A stretch of 48,085 nt of DNA, taken from positions 550,195-598,279 of the forward strand of contig CP136752.1 of the NCBI GenBank assembly GCA_033471095.1, in the 5' to 3' direction. Below, piece by piece: positions 25,582 to 32,879 of this stretch. The notes below the pieces were generated by a model. That model was not told the DNA's origin, made no database searches, and saw nothing but the letters and a program-made list of their open reading frames with translations. The translations under genes were made by a program, and so were the position numbers. This stretch comes from Nitrosopumilaceae archaeon AB1(1). Its GTDB lineage: Archaea; Thermoproteota; Nitrososphaeria; Nitrososphaerales; Nitrosopumilaceae. The stretch's first letter is position 1; each line of letters opens with the position of its first letter.

Positions 25582-25618
25582 TAATAATATCTAGTGTAAT
25601 TCACATAAATCTTATTCT

Positions 25619-25792
25619 ATGAAATACTCTGCTCAAAATGAAGAGGTATTTGATATGGGTGTTAAATTAGAGGCATGGAATTGGCTATTTATGATTTTAA
25701 AGGATCCGAATACATTCGATTGTTTAGTAAAAACAACTTCAGTCTTAGGCCTACGTACAGATGTGTCAGAATTAGGTACAGAACCACTATGA
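25619..25792 (+). CDS. Small hypothetical ORF carrying the left arm of an inverted repeat
   Basis: A 57-residue ORF from ATG 25619 to TGA 25790-25792, starting MKYSAQNEEVFDMGVKLEAW. It contains WLFMILKDPNTFDCLVKTTS, and this stretch is copied in inverted orientation at 26101-26156. There is no known family, and it could be a truncated gene. The presence of a second, shorter copy that keeps the frame of the shared block favours a coding origin. Confidence 0.45.
   Translation: MKYSAQNEEVFDMGVKLEAWNWLFMILKDPNTFDCLVKTTSVLGLRTDVSELGTEPL
25685..25734 (+). repeat. Left arm of an inverted duplication
   Basis: This 50-bp arm pairs with 26101-26156. The 41-bp core (25694-25734) differs from its partner at only two positions. 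The outer 9 bp (CTATTTATG) also match after a 6-bp insertion in the right arm. It lies inside the 57-codon ORF. Confidence 0.8.
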
Positions 25793-25853
25793 TAATCAAA
25801 TTTTAATTCGTCATAAACTCTTTTTTTATATGATAAATTTGTTCATCTTGAAT

Positions 25854-26069
25854 TCATAATAACAATACTTCGTTTTCGTCTACACTTCGAATTCTTTTTA
25901 ATAATGGGGTATATGAGGGGGATTTTTGTATAGCCATATTATATGTCTCAATCATATCGTCACTATTAGCAATTACATTTTTACCTACTATCGCAATCCA
26001 TTTTCCACTATACTTTTTTTTATCTTGTTCGGTCATAGATGACAAATAGATATCTTCTGTACTGGACAT
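25854..26069 (-). CDS. DUF5678-like small protein
   Basis: A 71-residue protein whose core SGKWIAIVGKNVIANSDDMI (about 21-40) followed by a helix and a final strand matches the short DUF5678 type (W-I-A-hydrophobic-x-G-x-x-V-I-A/S). No function is established for the family. It sits between the arms of the inverted duplication. Its start ATG 26069 faces the right arm, which begins 32 bp upstream of it. Confidence 0.75.
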   Translation of the reverse strand: MSSTEDIYLSSMTEQDKKKYSGKWIAIVGKNVIANSDDMIETYNMAIQKSPSYTPLLKRIRSVDENEVLLL

Positions 26070-26100
26070 TGTAAACTATATTCATAACCCTGATATTGAT

Positions 26101-26156
26101 GTTTTTACTAAACAATCGAATGTATTCAAATCCTTTAAAATTCTGCTCATAAATAG
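26101..26156 (-). repeat. Right arm of the inverted duplication, with a 37-codon remnant ORF
   Basis: Near-exact inverse copy of 25685-25734. On the minus strand it encodes, from an ATG near 26198, a 37-residue ORF reading LFMSRILKDLNTFDCLVKTS and ending GL-stop just past the arm. The left copy reads LFMILKDPNTFDCLVKTTS. The 6-bp insertion keeps the frame. This looks like a truncated paralog of the small gene at 25619. Confidence 0.75.
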
Positions 26157-26223
26157 TGAAAAATTTGAGTTGTTAGACAAGGAATCGGAATACATTTTTA
26201 TGATTTTCATTACTAATAATATC

Positions 26224-26964
26224 ATGATAACTGGCAAAGTAGCACTAGTTACCGGTGCTAGTAGTGGTATAGGTTATGCCACTGCCATTGCACTTGCAAA
26301 AGCTGGTGCCAAAGTTGCAATTTGTGCTCGAAGAACAGATAAACTAGCACAATTAGAAGAAGAAATTAAAAAAATTGGTGCAGAGGTATTGGTACAAAAA
26401 GTCGATGTAACTGTAAGATCTGAATGTGAATCTTTTGCAAAGAAAGTTCTTAATGAATGGAACTCTATTGATATTTTAGTAAATAATGCAGGACTCATGC
26501 CTCTGAGTTTTATAAAAAATCTCAAAGTAGATGAATGGGATCAAATGATTGATGTGAATATTAAAGGTGTCTTGTATTGTACGGCAGCAGTTATTTTACA
26601 TATGAAGGAGAAAAAATCCGGTCACATCATTAACATATCCTCTGTTGCGGGACGACTTGTTTTTCCTGCCGGTAGTGTATACTGTGCTACAAAACATGCA
26701 ATTACAGCTTTTAGTGAAGGGTTGCGACAAGAGTTGAGTGCACGCAGTAACATTAGAGTGACATGTATTGAACCTGGAGTTGTAACTACTGAATTAACTA
26801 ATACCATAACCGATGAATCACTACAAACTTTTGTAGAAGGGGCTAAAAAGATGGAATCACTACGAGCAGAAGATATTGCAAATACGATATTATATGCTGC
26901 TCAAGCTCCCAAGCATGTAAATGTAAATGAGATCTTGATACGACCAGTTGAACAAGAACGCTAG
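26224..26964 (+). CDS. Short-chain dehydrogenase/reductase
   Basis: A 246-residue classical SDR using NAD(P)H, from ATG 26224 (MITGKVALVTGASSGIG). The frame is open for 18 codons upstream, but the family N-terminus starts here. Motifs: TGASSGIG cofactor loop (10-17), an Arg-Arg after the second strand (ARRTDK) that favours NADP, NNAG (about 86-89), and the catalytic Ser-Tyr-Lys: ISSVAG, then YCATK. It overlaps the converging zinc protein by 4 bp. The substrate is unknown; this type often acts on 3-oxoacyl or small alcohol substrates. Confidence 0.93.
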   Translation: MITGKVALVTGASSGIGYATAIALAKAGAKVAICARRTDKLAQLEEEIKKIGAEVLVQKVDVTVRSECESFAKKVLNEWNSIDILVNNAGLMPLSFIKNLKVDEWDQMIDVNIKGVLYCTAAVILHMKEKKSGHIINISSVAGRLVFPAGSVYCATKHAITAFSEGLRQELSARSNIRVTCIEPGVVTTELTNTITDESLQTFVEGAKKMESLRAEDIANTILYAAQAPKHVNVNEILIRPVEQER

Positions 26965-27155
26965 TCTTTCTCTTTTGTCAAATATTCTAAAATCACTTTG
27001 ACTTCTGGTGCCAATTCTGCATCTTTAGCAATGTCTAGCTTTTCTAAAAGTGAATCCTTGAAATTTTTGTCTTCTAGATCGATACGTAATTTCTCCTTAC
27101 AATCAGTATGGTCCCCTGTTGCTGAAATCTTATTACAAATTGAACATTTTGCCAT
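26961..27155 (-). CDS. Small zinc-binding hypothetical protein
   Basis: A 64-residue protein from ATG 27155 (MAKCSICNKISATGDHTDCK). The frame extends 12 codons upstream, but those residues are hydrophobic and unlike the rest. CSIC and HTDC form a likely single zinc site near the N-terminus. The rest is a charged helix pair (LRIDLEDKNFKDSLLEKLDI). Function unknown. It lies 53 bp from tRNA-Pro, on the other strand. Confidence 0.75.
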   Translation of the reverse strand: MAKCSICNKISATGDHTDCKEKLRIDLEDKNFKDSLLEKLDIAKDAELAPEVKVILEYLTKEKD

Positions 27156-27208
27156 GATTAATTGTATAATAATATGATTTAATAATTTCACTATTGGAAT
27201 TTACTCGT

Positions 27209-27282
27209 GGGACCGTCGTCTAGATTGGTATGATGCTAGCCTGGGGTGCTAGTGGTCGCAGGTTCAAATCCTGCCGGTCCCA
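27209..27282 (+). tRNA. tRNA-Pro (anticodon GGG)
   Basis: A full cloverleaf. Acceptor stem GGGACCG (27209-27215) pairs with CGGTCCC (27275-27281), with discriminator A 27282. The anticodon stem CTAGC/GCTAG encloses the loop CTGGGGT, giving anticodon GGG. The T-arm GCAGG-TTCAAAT-CCTGC is standard. No intron, and CCA is not encoded. Its 3' end is duplicated 1.4 kb downstream, as expected for an integration target. Confidence 0.95.
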
Positions 27283-27286
27283 TCAT
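27263..27286 (+). repeat. att-like direct repeat, copy within tRNA-Pro
   Basis: The 24 bp starting TTCAAATCCTGCCGG at the T-loop and running 4 bp past the tRNA recur at 28672-28695 with one C to T mismatch. It is the expected left attachment site of an element integrated into the tRNA 3' end. Confidence 0.75.
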
Positions 27287-27533
27287 ACTTTAGTGACTCA
27301 AATAATTCCACAACGTAACACAAACATTAGACTTGGAAGATGTTGGAGAAAATATCTGTTGATAATTTTCTAGAATCTATGAGAAGCAATGGAAACTAGA
27401 CGCATGTACTAGTCGGAATGAGTTACTGAAAGGGTTGGCAACAGCTAATTAGTATTAATTCAATCTTTTGAATATCTAGTTTATATATCAAAACTGCATA
27501 AAGAATTAATGACACCATTCAGTGATTTAATTT

Positions 27534-27755
27534 ATGACAGAATGTGATATGGAAGAAGCAATAGATAAAGCAAAAGGATTTCTTGAAGAATATCATAGTA
27601 CGACAAATCTGAAATCCTCAAATTTAGAAAATGGAACTTGGTCTATTATTTTTGATGTTGGTTTCTTGAGTGAACAGTTGAAGGAAATTAAAGTCGATGC
27701 AAATTCAAGAAAAATTACTGAATATACTGACATAGATTCAGAAGATAAAGATTAA
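27534..27755 (+). CDS. Small hypothetical protein, first gene of the cassette
   Basis: A 73-residue acidic protein: a helix EEAIDKAKGFLEEYHS, then two or three strands (WSIIFDVGF, EIKVDANSRKITEY). The helix-strand layout recalls small PepSY-like or hypothetical archaeal proteins, but no family is certain. Its TAA overlaps the next ATG by one base, so the cassette genes are translationally coupled. Confidence 0.65.
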   Translation: MTECDMEEAIDKAKGFLEEYHSTTNLKSSNLENGTWSIIFDVGFLSEQLKEIKVDANSRKITEYTDIDSEDKD

Positions 27756-28147
27756 TGTCTGCCCAAATTGATGCAACAAAAAATAAGACTGATAAATATG
27801 CAAGTATGGTTTTACATTATAGTCATAATGCAGAAAAATATTTGAAATTAAAAGATTATAACAAAGCTAGTGAGATGATGTGGGGTGCTATGTCTTGTGT
27901 TCTTAAAACAGCGGCAGCAAAAAGAAATAAATCCATTAATAGTCATAAAACACTTGGACAATTCGCCAAAACATTATCTAAACAAGAACAAGACAAAGAA
28001 ATTTTTATATCATTTTCATATGGTAATGTGCTACATCGGAATTTCTATGAATCTAATTTAGATACAGTTTTGGTAAAATCAATGTGTTTTGATGTAGCAA
28101 AAACTATTGGTAAATTAATGCGAAACATGAAATACAGAGCTCCATGA
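27755..28147 (+). CDS. PaREP1/HEPN-like protein in the cassette
   Basis: A 130-residue helical protein. AEKYLKLKDYNKASEMMWGA (about 26-45) matches the PaREP1/HEPN-like start (helix, then WGAxxxxLKxxA), and SYGNVLHRNFYESNL (about 88-102) is the typical later helix turn of this archaeal family. Such proteins are abundant in archaeal mobile or variable regions. A toxin, antitoxin or RNA-linked role is suspected for HEPN relatives, but no complete Rx4-6H motif is clear here. It overlaps the next gene by an ATGA. Confidence 0.72.
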   Translation: MSAQIDATKNKTDKYASMVLHYSHNAEKYLKLKDYNKASEMMWGAMSCVLKTAAAKRNKSINSHKTLGQFAKTLSKQEQDKEIFISFSYGNVLHRNFYESNLDTVLVKSMCFDVAKTIGKLMRNMKYRAP

Positions 28148-28428
28148 TCATGACTCAAAAGAAATTTGACAAAGCTAAAAAATCTAGAAATTCACTAATA
28201 TTAATAGCTAGTGTGGGAGCAATATTTTATATTATTTATACAGCACTTTTCTCTTTACTACCAAATATTTCTACAGATGAAATTCTCCTTTCTAGCTCAC
28301 TTGCATTAGCAATTGGTTTGTTTTTTGTTATAATTGCACTCATATTAAATTTTGAAACAACAAAAGAACTCATTAAGATTGATGACAAATTAGATGAAAT
28401 CAATAAAAAATTATCAAAAAAGAATTAA
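28144..28428 (+). CDS. Small membrane protein with two TM helices and coiled-coil tail
   Basis: A 94-residue protein with two predicted membrane helices, SLILIASVGAIFYIIYTALF (about 17-36) and ILLSSSLALAIGLFFVIIAL (about 47-66). A charged coiled-coil tail follows (TKELIKIDDKLDEINKKLSK). ATG 28144 overlaps the preceding stop; ATG 28150 is an alternative. A membrane partner next to a HEPN-like gene resembles some toxin or defence modules in which the membrane protein is the effector; that is inference. Confidence 0.68.
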   Translation: MIMTQKKFDKAKKSRNSLILIASVGAIFYIIYTALFSLLPNISTDEILLSSSLALAIGLFFVIIALILNFETTKELIKIDDKLDEINKKLSKKN

Positions 28429-28570
28429 TGTTTATTTTGAGACTAAAGTACTGATCTTCTAAAAGAAAGAAATCGAATCTATGATCATCACATCATGGAA
28501 TTATATATATTGTACCTATATGCAGAAGATCCAACCATCTTTTTTCATAATTGGTAACTTTAGAATTCCA

Positions 28571-28592
28571 AATAGGTTATTCTAAACCTATT
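28571..28592 (+). terminator. Hairpin after the cassette operon
   Basis: AATAGGTT (28571-28578) pairs perfectly with AACCTATT (28585-28592) around a 6-nt loop. The right arm runs into a TTTT run. It lies 143 bp after the last cassette stop, in the non-coding right flank of the element. A transcription end is the simplest reading. Confidence 0.4.
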
Positions 28593-28671
28593 TTGACAGT
28601 TGTCAGTACATTCCACAAACTGAATTGAATCTGAAAACACCCTATAATCTAACAGAACAATCACTAAAACC

Positions 28672-28695
28672 TTCAAATCCTGCCGGTCTCATCAT
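28672..28695 (+). repeat. att-like direct repeat, distal copy of the tRNA-Pro 3' end
   Basis: Copy of 27263-27286 with one mismatch (CCGGTCTCA instead of CCGGTCCCA). It has T-loop-derived and acceptor sequence only, with no upstream tRNA half, so it is a right-hand attachment site rather than a second tRNA gene. Confidence 0.75.
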
Positions 28696-28701
28696 TATTC
28701 A

Positions 28702-29592
28702 TCAGCGTGAACTTTTAATCGCATCAGCTATTCTTCTTGATACATCAATCATGATCGTATCACTTTTTGGTATTGTGTTAGAAGCGATAATTTTAGCAAC
28801 GCCAGATTTACGTATTTTTTTAGCAGCGTCCTTTACCAGTAACGCATGTGTGCACACTACAAAAATTCTACCGCACCTATGTCTTTTGAGAAATTGAACT
28901 CCTTTCAGTATACTATTGCCTGTACTTATCATATCATCTACCATGATGATATCTCTGTCTTTGATATCCCCTATACTCTTAGTTGATATTTTAATTGCAC
29001 CAGTTTTTCTATCTCTGTGTTTTGTTAAATGAGTAATCGGTAATTTTAGAACAGACGCAAATTTTTTGGCCCTATCTAATCCACCCTTGTCTGGTGAAAC
29101 TATTAGTGGATTGATTAATTTTTTACCTGTAAAATGATCTGCCAAATCAAAAACACCACTAATATTTTTTGTTGGTATTTTAAAATGACGCAAACTCATC
29201 TTGCTGTGTATGTCTACTGTGATTATTCGTTTAGCACCTGCAGATGTAATTAATTTTGCTACAGTTTTCATGGTTATAATTTCACCAGATAAAAATACAC
29301 GATCTTGTCGCGCATATCCCATGTATGGTATAACTAAAGTTATATTATTAGTAATTAATCTGGCCTCTATAATTAATGATAAAAGTTGTACAAGATGTGT
29401 ATCTACTGGTGGATATAATGATTGAACAATTACTATCTTTTTACTTTTAATTTTAGAGTTTATTGTTATCTTACTCTCTCCATCAGGAAAAGTTTGAACC
29501 TTTGCCTCTACAAATTTGGCATCAAGTAACTTTGAGATACGTTTTCCCAGATCAACAGATGCACTCCCACCAAGCACTGTGAGACTTAACAT
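28702..29592 (-). CDS. prs: Ribose-phosphate pyrophosphokinase
   Basis: Makes PRPP from ribose-5-phosphate and ATP, feeding purine, pyrimidine, histidine and tryptophan synthesis. 296 residues from ATG 29592 (MLSLTVLGGSAS); the longer frame adds seven residues without family support. Motifs: QTFPDGESKI, IPYMGYARQDRVF (ATP-binding flexible loop region), VDIHS, and the PRPP loop DIIMVDDMISTGNSIL (about 208-223). The length fits archaeal enzymes. Its 3' end lies 6 bp from the distal att-like repeat, so the integrated cassette ends just short of this gene. Confidence 0.95.
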   Translation of the reverse strand: MLSLTVLGGSASVDLGKRISKLLDAKFVEAKVQTFPDGESKITINSKIKSKKIVIVQSLYPPVDTHLVQLLSLIIEARLITNNITLVIPYMGYARQDRVFLSGEIITMKTVAKLITSAGAKRIITVDIHSKMSLRHFKIPTKNISGVFDLADHFTGKKLINPLIVSPDKGGLDRAKKFASVLKLPITHLTKHRDRKTGAIKISTKSIGDIKDRDIIMVDDMISTGNSILKGVQFLKRHRCGRIFVVCTHALLVKDAAKKIRKSGVAKIIASNTIPKSDTIMIDVSRRIADAIKSSR

Positions 29593-29632
29593 AACAAAAA
29601 TTAAACAATACACATCTTAAATCTTTAATGTG

Positions 29633-31378
29633 TCATTCTGATTCGCCTTCACCACGACCAAGATCACCAATACCAAACTCTCTCATGGTCTTCTCCCTCT
29701 CATCGTTTAGACTAGAAATCTCCTCTGCCTCTCGCTTCTCATCACCCTGATACACAGTTCTAATTGGCCATGGTATTCGTATATCATATTTTTTAAACTC
29801 CTCATAAATCATTAATCGAAGATCACTTTTTACTTTAAACTGAGACCCATAGTCTCTTACGTATACCCATAGAGCAAAATCCAAGGATGAATCACTAAAT
29901 GCGTTAAATCGTACTGTTGGTTGATTTAGATCTACTGTATATATTGTATCACAACCACAACTGGCCTGATTACGTTTAATATTTGGACATTGCTTTTGTA
30001 TAATCAAATGTTTTCCCTTTGAATCTTTTATTTCCGTCATTGCGCGTGTACCTATTTTGACTAGTATCGATGCAACTTGTTTTGGATCATTCAAATATGA
30101 TACACCCACATCAACTATAGCCGGTACCAATTTAATATTTTTAGAATAGTTTATGATCTGTGCATTTACTAGTTGACGTGTTGGTATTATAGCAATTGAT
30201 TCGTTTAATCCATGTCGTACATAAGTTACACGTGGAGTTATCTTATGGACATACCCATTATAACCTGATTCTAATTTTACTCTATCCCCCTCGACAAAAA
30301 TCTTATCTTTTCGAATTATTATATATGCAAAATAATTCTGCATGGTCTCTTGTAGTGCAAAACCAACTCCTACAGCCATACCACCGGTGGCAGTGGCCAA
30401 TACAAACAAATCTATTCCCCACCAACTTGCAACTCCAATTGCTACAGCTAGAAAAATCCCTATTGGTAAAAGCTGTTTGAAAGATTTTGGCAACTCTTGT
30501 CTCTTCTTTTTGGCATATCCGGGAGGACGAGCACCGGCCTCTATCTTTTCATAATCATTTATTCTCTTCTCCTCACGCCATGTGTCTATTCGATAAATCT
30601 CCTCAGGATTTCCATCTAGGCTCATTTTACGACCAGATAAATTATCTCCACTAGTGCACTTTTCTAGATATTCTACATACTTGATACGTTCTGATTCCTT
30701 CCATTCAGAGTATGGATCATCTACTAGTTTTTCAAAACTTCCTATAGAGTTACCTCTTGACGTACTGAATTTTTCTAAAATTAATCTACCTTCCTTTGTC
30801 TCCAAATTTTTCTCATACTCTATTTTATCGATATCTTCAGGAGGATTTGCAGGTGGAACCCATTTGTATAATCTATGAAATAGAACATCTACATCATCCT
30901 TGAATCCTTTCATCATTCTCCATCCTTCAAAATCTTCACGCTCAAGCATTCTTTTTTCTCGTTTTGTAATTATAATTGGAACTAAATGTGCAACTGTATA
31001 CCCAATGACTAAAATATTTATACTATTCAGTATCATTGCGAATAATTCTTTTGCTGGATTACTAATACTAGACGATTCTATATCTACATCTAGATCAAAT
31101 AGTTGTATGTATCCATTTATTCCAGTTATAAGTGCAATTGCGAATAATGGTAATATTGCAATACGAACAAATCTTGCAGTGTGTGGTCTTGTATAACTAA
31201 ATCTATGTGACATTGTAACTTTACCAATTTTTTTATAACCGATTGCAATAGTAATTAATCCCACAACAAGTATAGCTAGAGCAATTTGTAATGATGGTGA
31301 CGTACTTATGATCTCGACTATACCTTGAAACTGGTTGATCTGACCTGTTACTGCTTGTCCTAATTCTTGTTCTGCCAA
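29633..31378 (-). CDS. MscS-family mechanosensitive channel
   Basis: A large (581-residue) membrane channel starting at TTG 31378. Predicted membrane helices lie at about 29-48, 70-90, 108-130 and 310-335. Between the third and the last is a long cytoplasmic insert (about 135-305) with many charged residues, not present in minimal MscS. The pore-lining TM3 equivalent is ATATGGMAVGVGFALQETMQ (about 329-348), followed by the beta domain (IIIRKDKIFVEGDRVKLESG...GYVHKI). The channel opens when turgor rises and releases small solutes. It is divergent from the aminomutase gene, with 85 bp between starts. Confidence 0.9.
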   Translation of the reverse strand: MAEQELGQAVTGQINQFQGIVEIISTSPSLQIALAILVVGLITIAIGYKKIGKVTMSHRFSYTRPHTARFVRIAILPLFAIALITGINGYIQLFDLDVDIESSSISNPAKELFAMILNSINILVIGYTVAHLVPIIITKREKRMLEREDFEGWRMMKGFKDDVDVLFHRLYKWVPPANPPEDIDKIEYEKNLETKEGRLILEKFSTSRGNSIGSFEKLVDDPYSEWKESERIKYVEYLEKCTSGDNLSGRKMSLDGNPEEIYRIDTWREEKRINDYEKIEAGARPPGYAKKKRQELPKSFKQLLPIGIFLAVAIGVASWWGIDLFVLATATGGMAVGVGFALQETMQNYFAYIIIRKDKIFVEGDRVKLESGYNGYVHKITPRVTYVRHGLNESIAIIPTRQLVNAQIINYSKNIKLVPAIVDVGVSYLNDPKQVASILVKIGTRAMTEIKDSKGKHLIIQKQCPNIKRNQASCGCDTIYTVDLNQPTVRFNAFSDSSLDFALWVYVRDYGSQFKVKSDLRLMIYEEFKKYDIRIPWPIRTVYQGDEKREAEEISSLNDEREKTMREFGIGDLGRGEGESE

Positions 31379-31463
31379 TTTGTATTTTGTAGATTAAAAC
31401 GCCTAAAAATACTTTTTATAATATTGAGTTAACTTTAAACACGGGATACGATATAATAGTACA

Positions 31464-32816
31464 TTGGCCAGTCAAATCACTACAGAATTTACACAAGACG
31501 ACTCACCGCGTATAAAATCATACACATTAATGAATTTCGAAAAATTAGAGCAAATTAATAATTTGTCAGACAAACAAATTCACGAGATAAAAGTTGTGGG
31601 AAATGTACTACCGTTCAAGTCAAATAATTATGTCATTGAACAACTGATAAACTGGAATGACATACCGAATGATCCTATGTTCATACTGACTTTTCCTCAG
31701 CGTGATATGTTGAAATCAAATCACTTTAATCTTATGGAAGCTGCTTTGAGTAGCGGAGATAAAAAAAATATTCAAGAGACTGCAAATACGATCAGATTAC
31801 AACTAAATCCACATCCTGCAGGTCAAATGGAATTAAATGTTCCAAAATTAAAAGACGGAACTCAATTATTTGGTATTCAACATAAATATTCTGAAACTTG
31901 TTTGTTTTTTCCTAGCCAAAGTCAAACTTGTCATGCGTATTGTAGCTTTTGTTTTCGCTGGCCACAATTTGTAGGAATGGATGACATGAAATTTGCTATG
32001 AAAGAAGGTGAACAACTAGTGCAATATCTAAAAGAGCATCCAGAAATTACTGATGTGTTATTTACCGGTGGTGATCCAATGATAATGAAAGCACGCATAT
32101 TCTCGACATATGTGAATACTTTACTTGAAGCAGATGTACCTAATCTGAAAACAATTCGAATTGGTACTAAAGCTCTAACTTTTTGGCCTTACAAATTTCT
32201 CACAGATGACGATTCTGATGAAATGTTAAATGTATTCAAACATGTGACATCTAATAAAATTCATTTAGCAATAATGTCACATTTTAATCACTCAGTGGAA
32301 TTGTCCACCGATTCTGTCAAGAGTGCTATATTCAAAATTAAACAAACTGGAGCAGAAATTAGAACACAATCTCCATTACTTGCACACATAAACGATGATG
32401 CAAACATATGGAAAACTATGTGGCAGAAGCAGGTTCAATTGGGATGTATTCCATACTACATGTTTATGGCAAGAGATACTGGTGCACAACATTACTTTAG
32501 CGTGCCACTAGTTCAAGCCTATGAATTATATCGTTCTGCGTACATGCAGGTCAGTGGTCTTGCTAGAACCGTTAGAGGTCCTAGCATGTCTGCAACACCA
32601 GGTAAAGTTTTGATCGATGGTATACCTACTATTAACGGTGAACGTGTATTGAGTATGCGCTTTTTGCAAGGTAGAAACCCTGATTGGGTTCAAAAACCAT
32701 TTTATGCTAAATATGATGAAAATGCGATATGGTTAGATGAACTTAAACCGGCCTTTGAAGATAAATTTTTCTTTGAGAAGGATCCCATATACAAACCAGC
32801 CTCTAAATTGACATAA
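31464..32816 (+). CDS. KamA-family radical SAM 2,3-aminomutase (possibly glutamate-type)
   Basis: A 450-residue radical SAM/PLP enzyme starting at TTG 31464. The cluster motif is CHAYCSFCFRW (about residue 156 on), and TGGDP (about 202-206) follows. Such enzymes move an amino group from C2 to C3. By eye against lysine 2,3-aminomutase, the PLP lysine aligns with Lys381 (SATPGKVLIDG). The two lysine-binding aspartates (Asp293 and Asp330 in KamA) align with Arg337 and Ser374. The C-terminal zinc cysteines of KamA are missing. In glutamate 2,3-aminomutase those positions are Lys and Asn, so an acidic substrate is plausible. The second glnA-like gene follows 63 bp downstream; MscS is divergent. 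Confidence 0.82.
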   Translation: MASQITTEFTQDDSPRIKSYTLMNFEKLEQINNLSDKQIHEIKVVGNVLPFKSNNYVIEQLINWNDIPNDPMFILTFPQRDMLKSNHFNLMEAALSSGDKKNIQETANTIRLQLNPHPAGQMELNVPKLKDGTQLFGIQHKYSETCLFFPSQSQTCHAYCSFCFRWPQFVGMDDMKFAMKEGEQLVQYLKEHPEITDVLFTGGDPMIMKARIFSTYVNTLLEADVPNLKTIRIGTKALTFWPYKFLTDDDSDEMLNVFKHVTSNKIHLAIMSHFNHSVELSTDSVKSAIFKIKQTGAEIRTQSPLLAHINDDANIWKTMWQKQVQLGCIPYYMFMARDTGAQHYFSVPLVQAYELYRSAYMQVSGLARTVRGPSMSATPGKVLIDGIPTINGERVLSMRFLQGRNPDWVQKPFYAKYDENAIWLDELKPAFEDKFFFEKDPIYKPASKLT

Positions 32817-32879
32817 TTTACTATATAGTTTAAACTTTCTTACTAAATCAGTTTAGTATAAAAAACTACAATTTAACGC

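Larger units (their letters stand above)
27283..28695. mobile_element. Small tRNA-bounded integrated cassette without an intact integrase
   Basis: The region between tRNA-Pro and a copy of its 3' end is 1.4 kb. It holds three overlapping plus-strand genes (27534-28428) and two non-coding flanks: 27283-27533 and 28429-28671. The left flank contains only short, stop-interrupted frames. One of them (MLEKISVDNFLESMRSNGN, near 27340-27400) might be an integrase N-terminus remnant, but I cannot prove it. The structure suggests a decayed integrative element or a mini-element moved by a helper integrase. Confidence 0.6.

Noticed and set aside
27340-27460. Integrase N-terminus remnant next to tRNA-Pro
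   Set aside because: Short frames carry an integrase-like start, but the stops and lack of any catalytic motif make the identification unsafe; noted only in the element entry.
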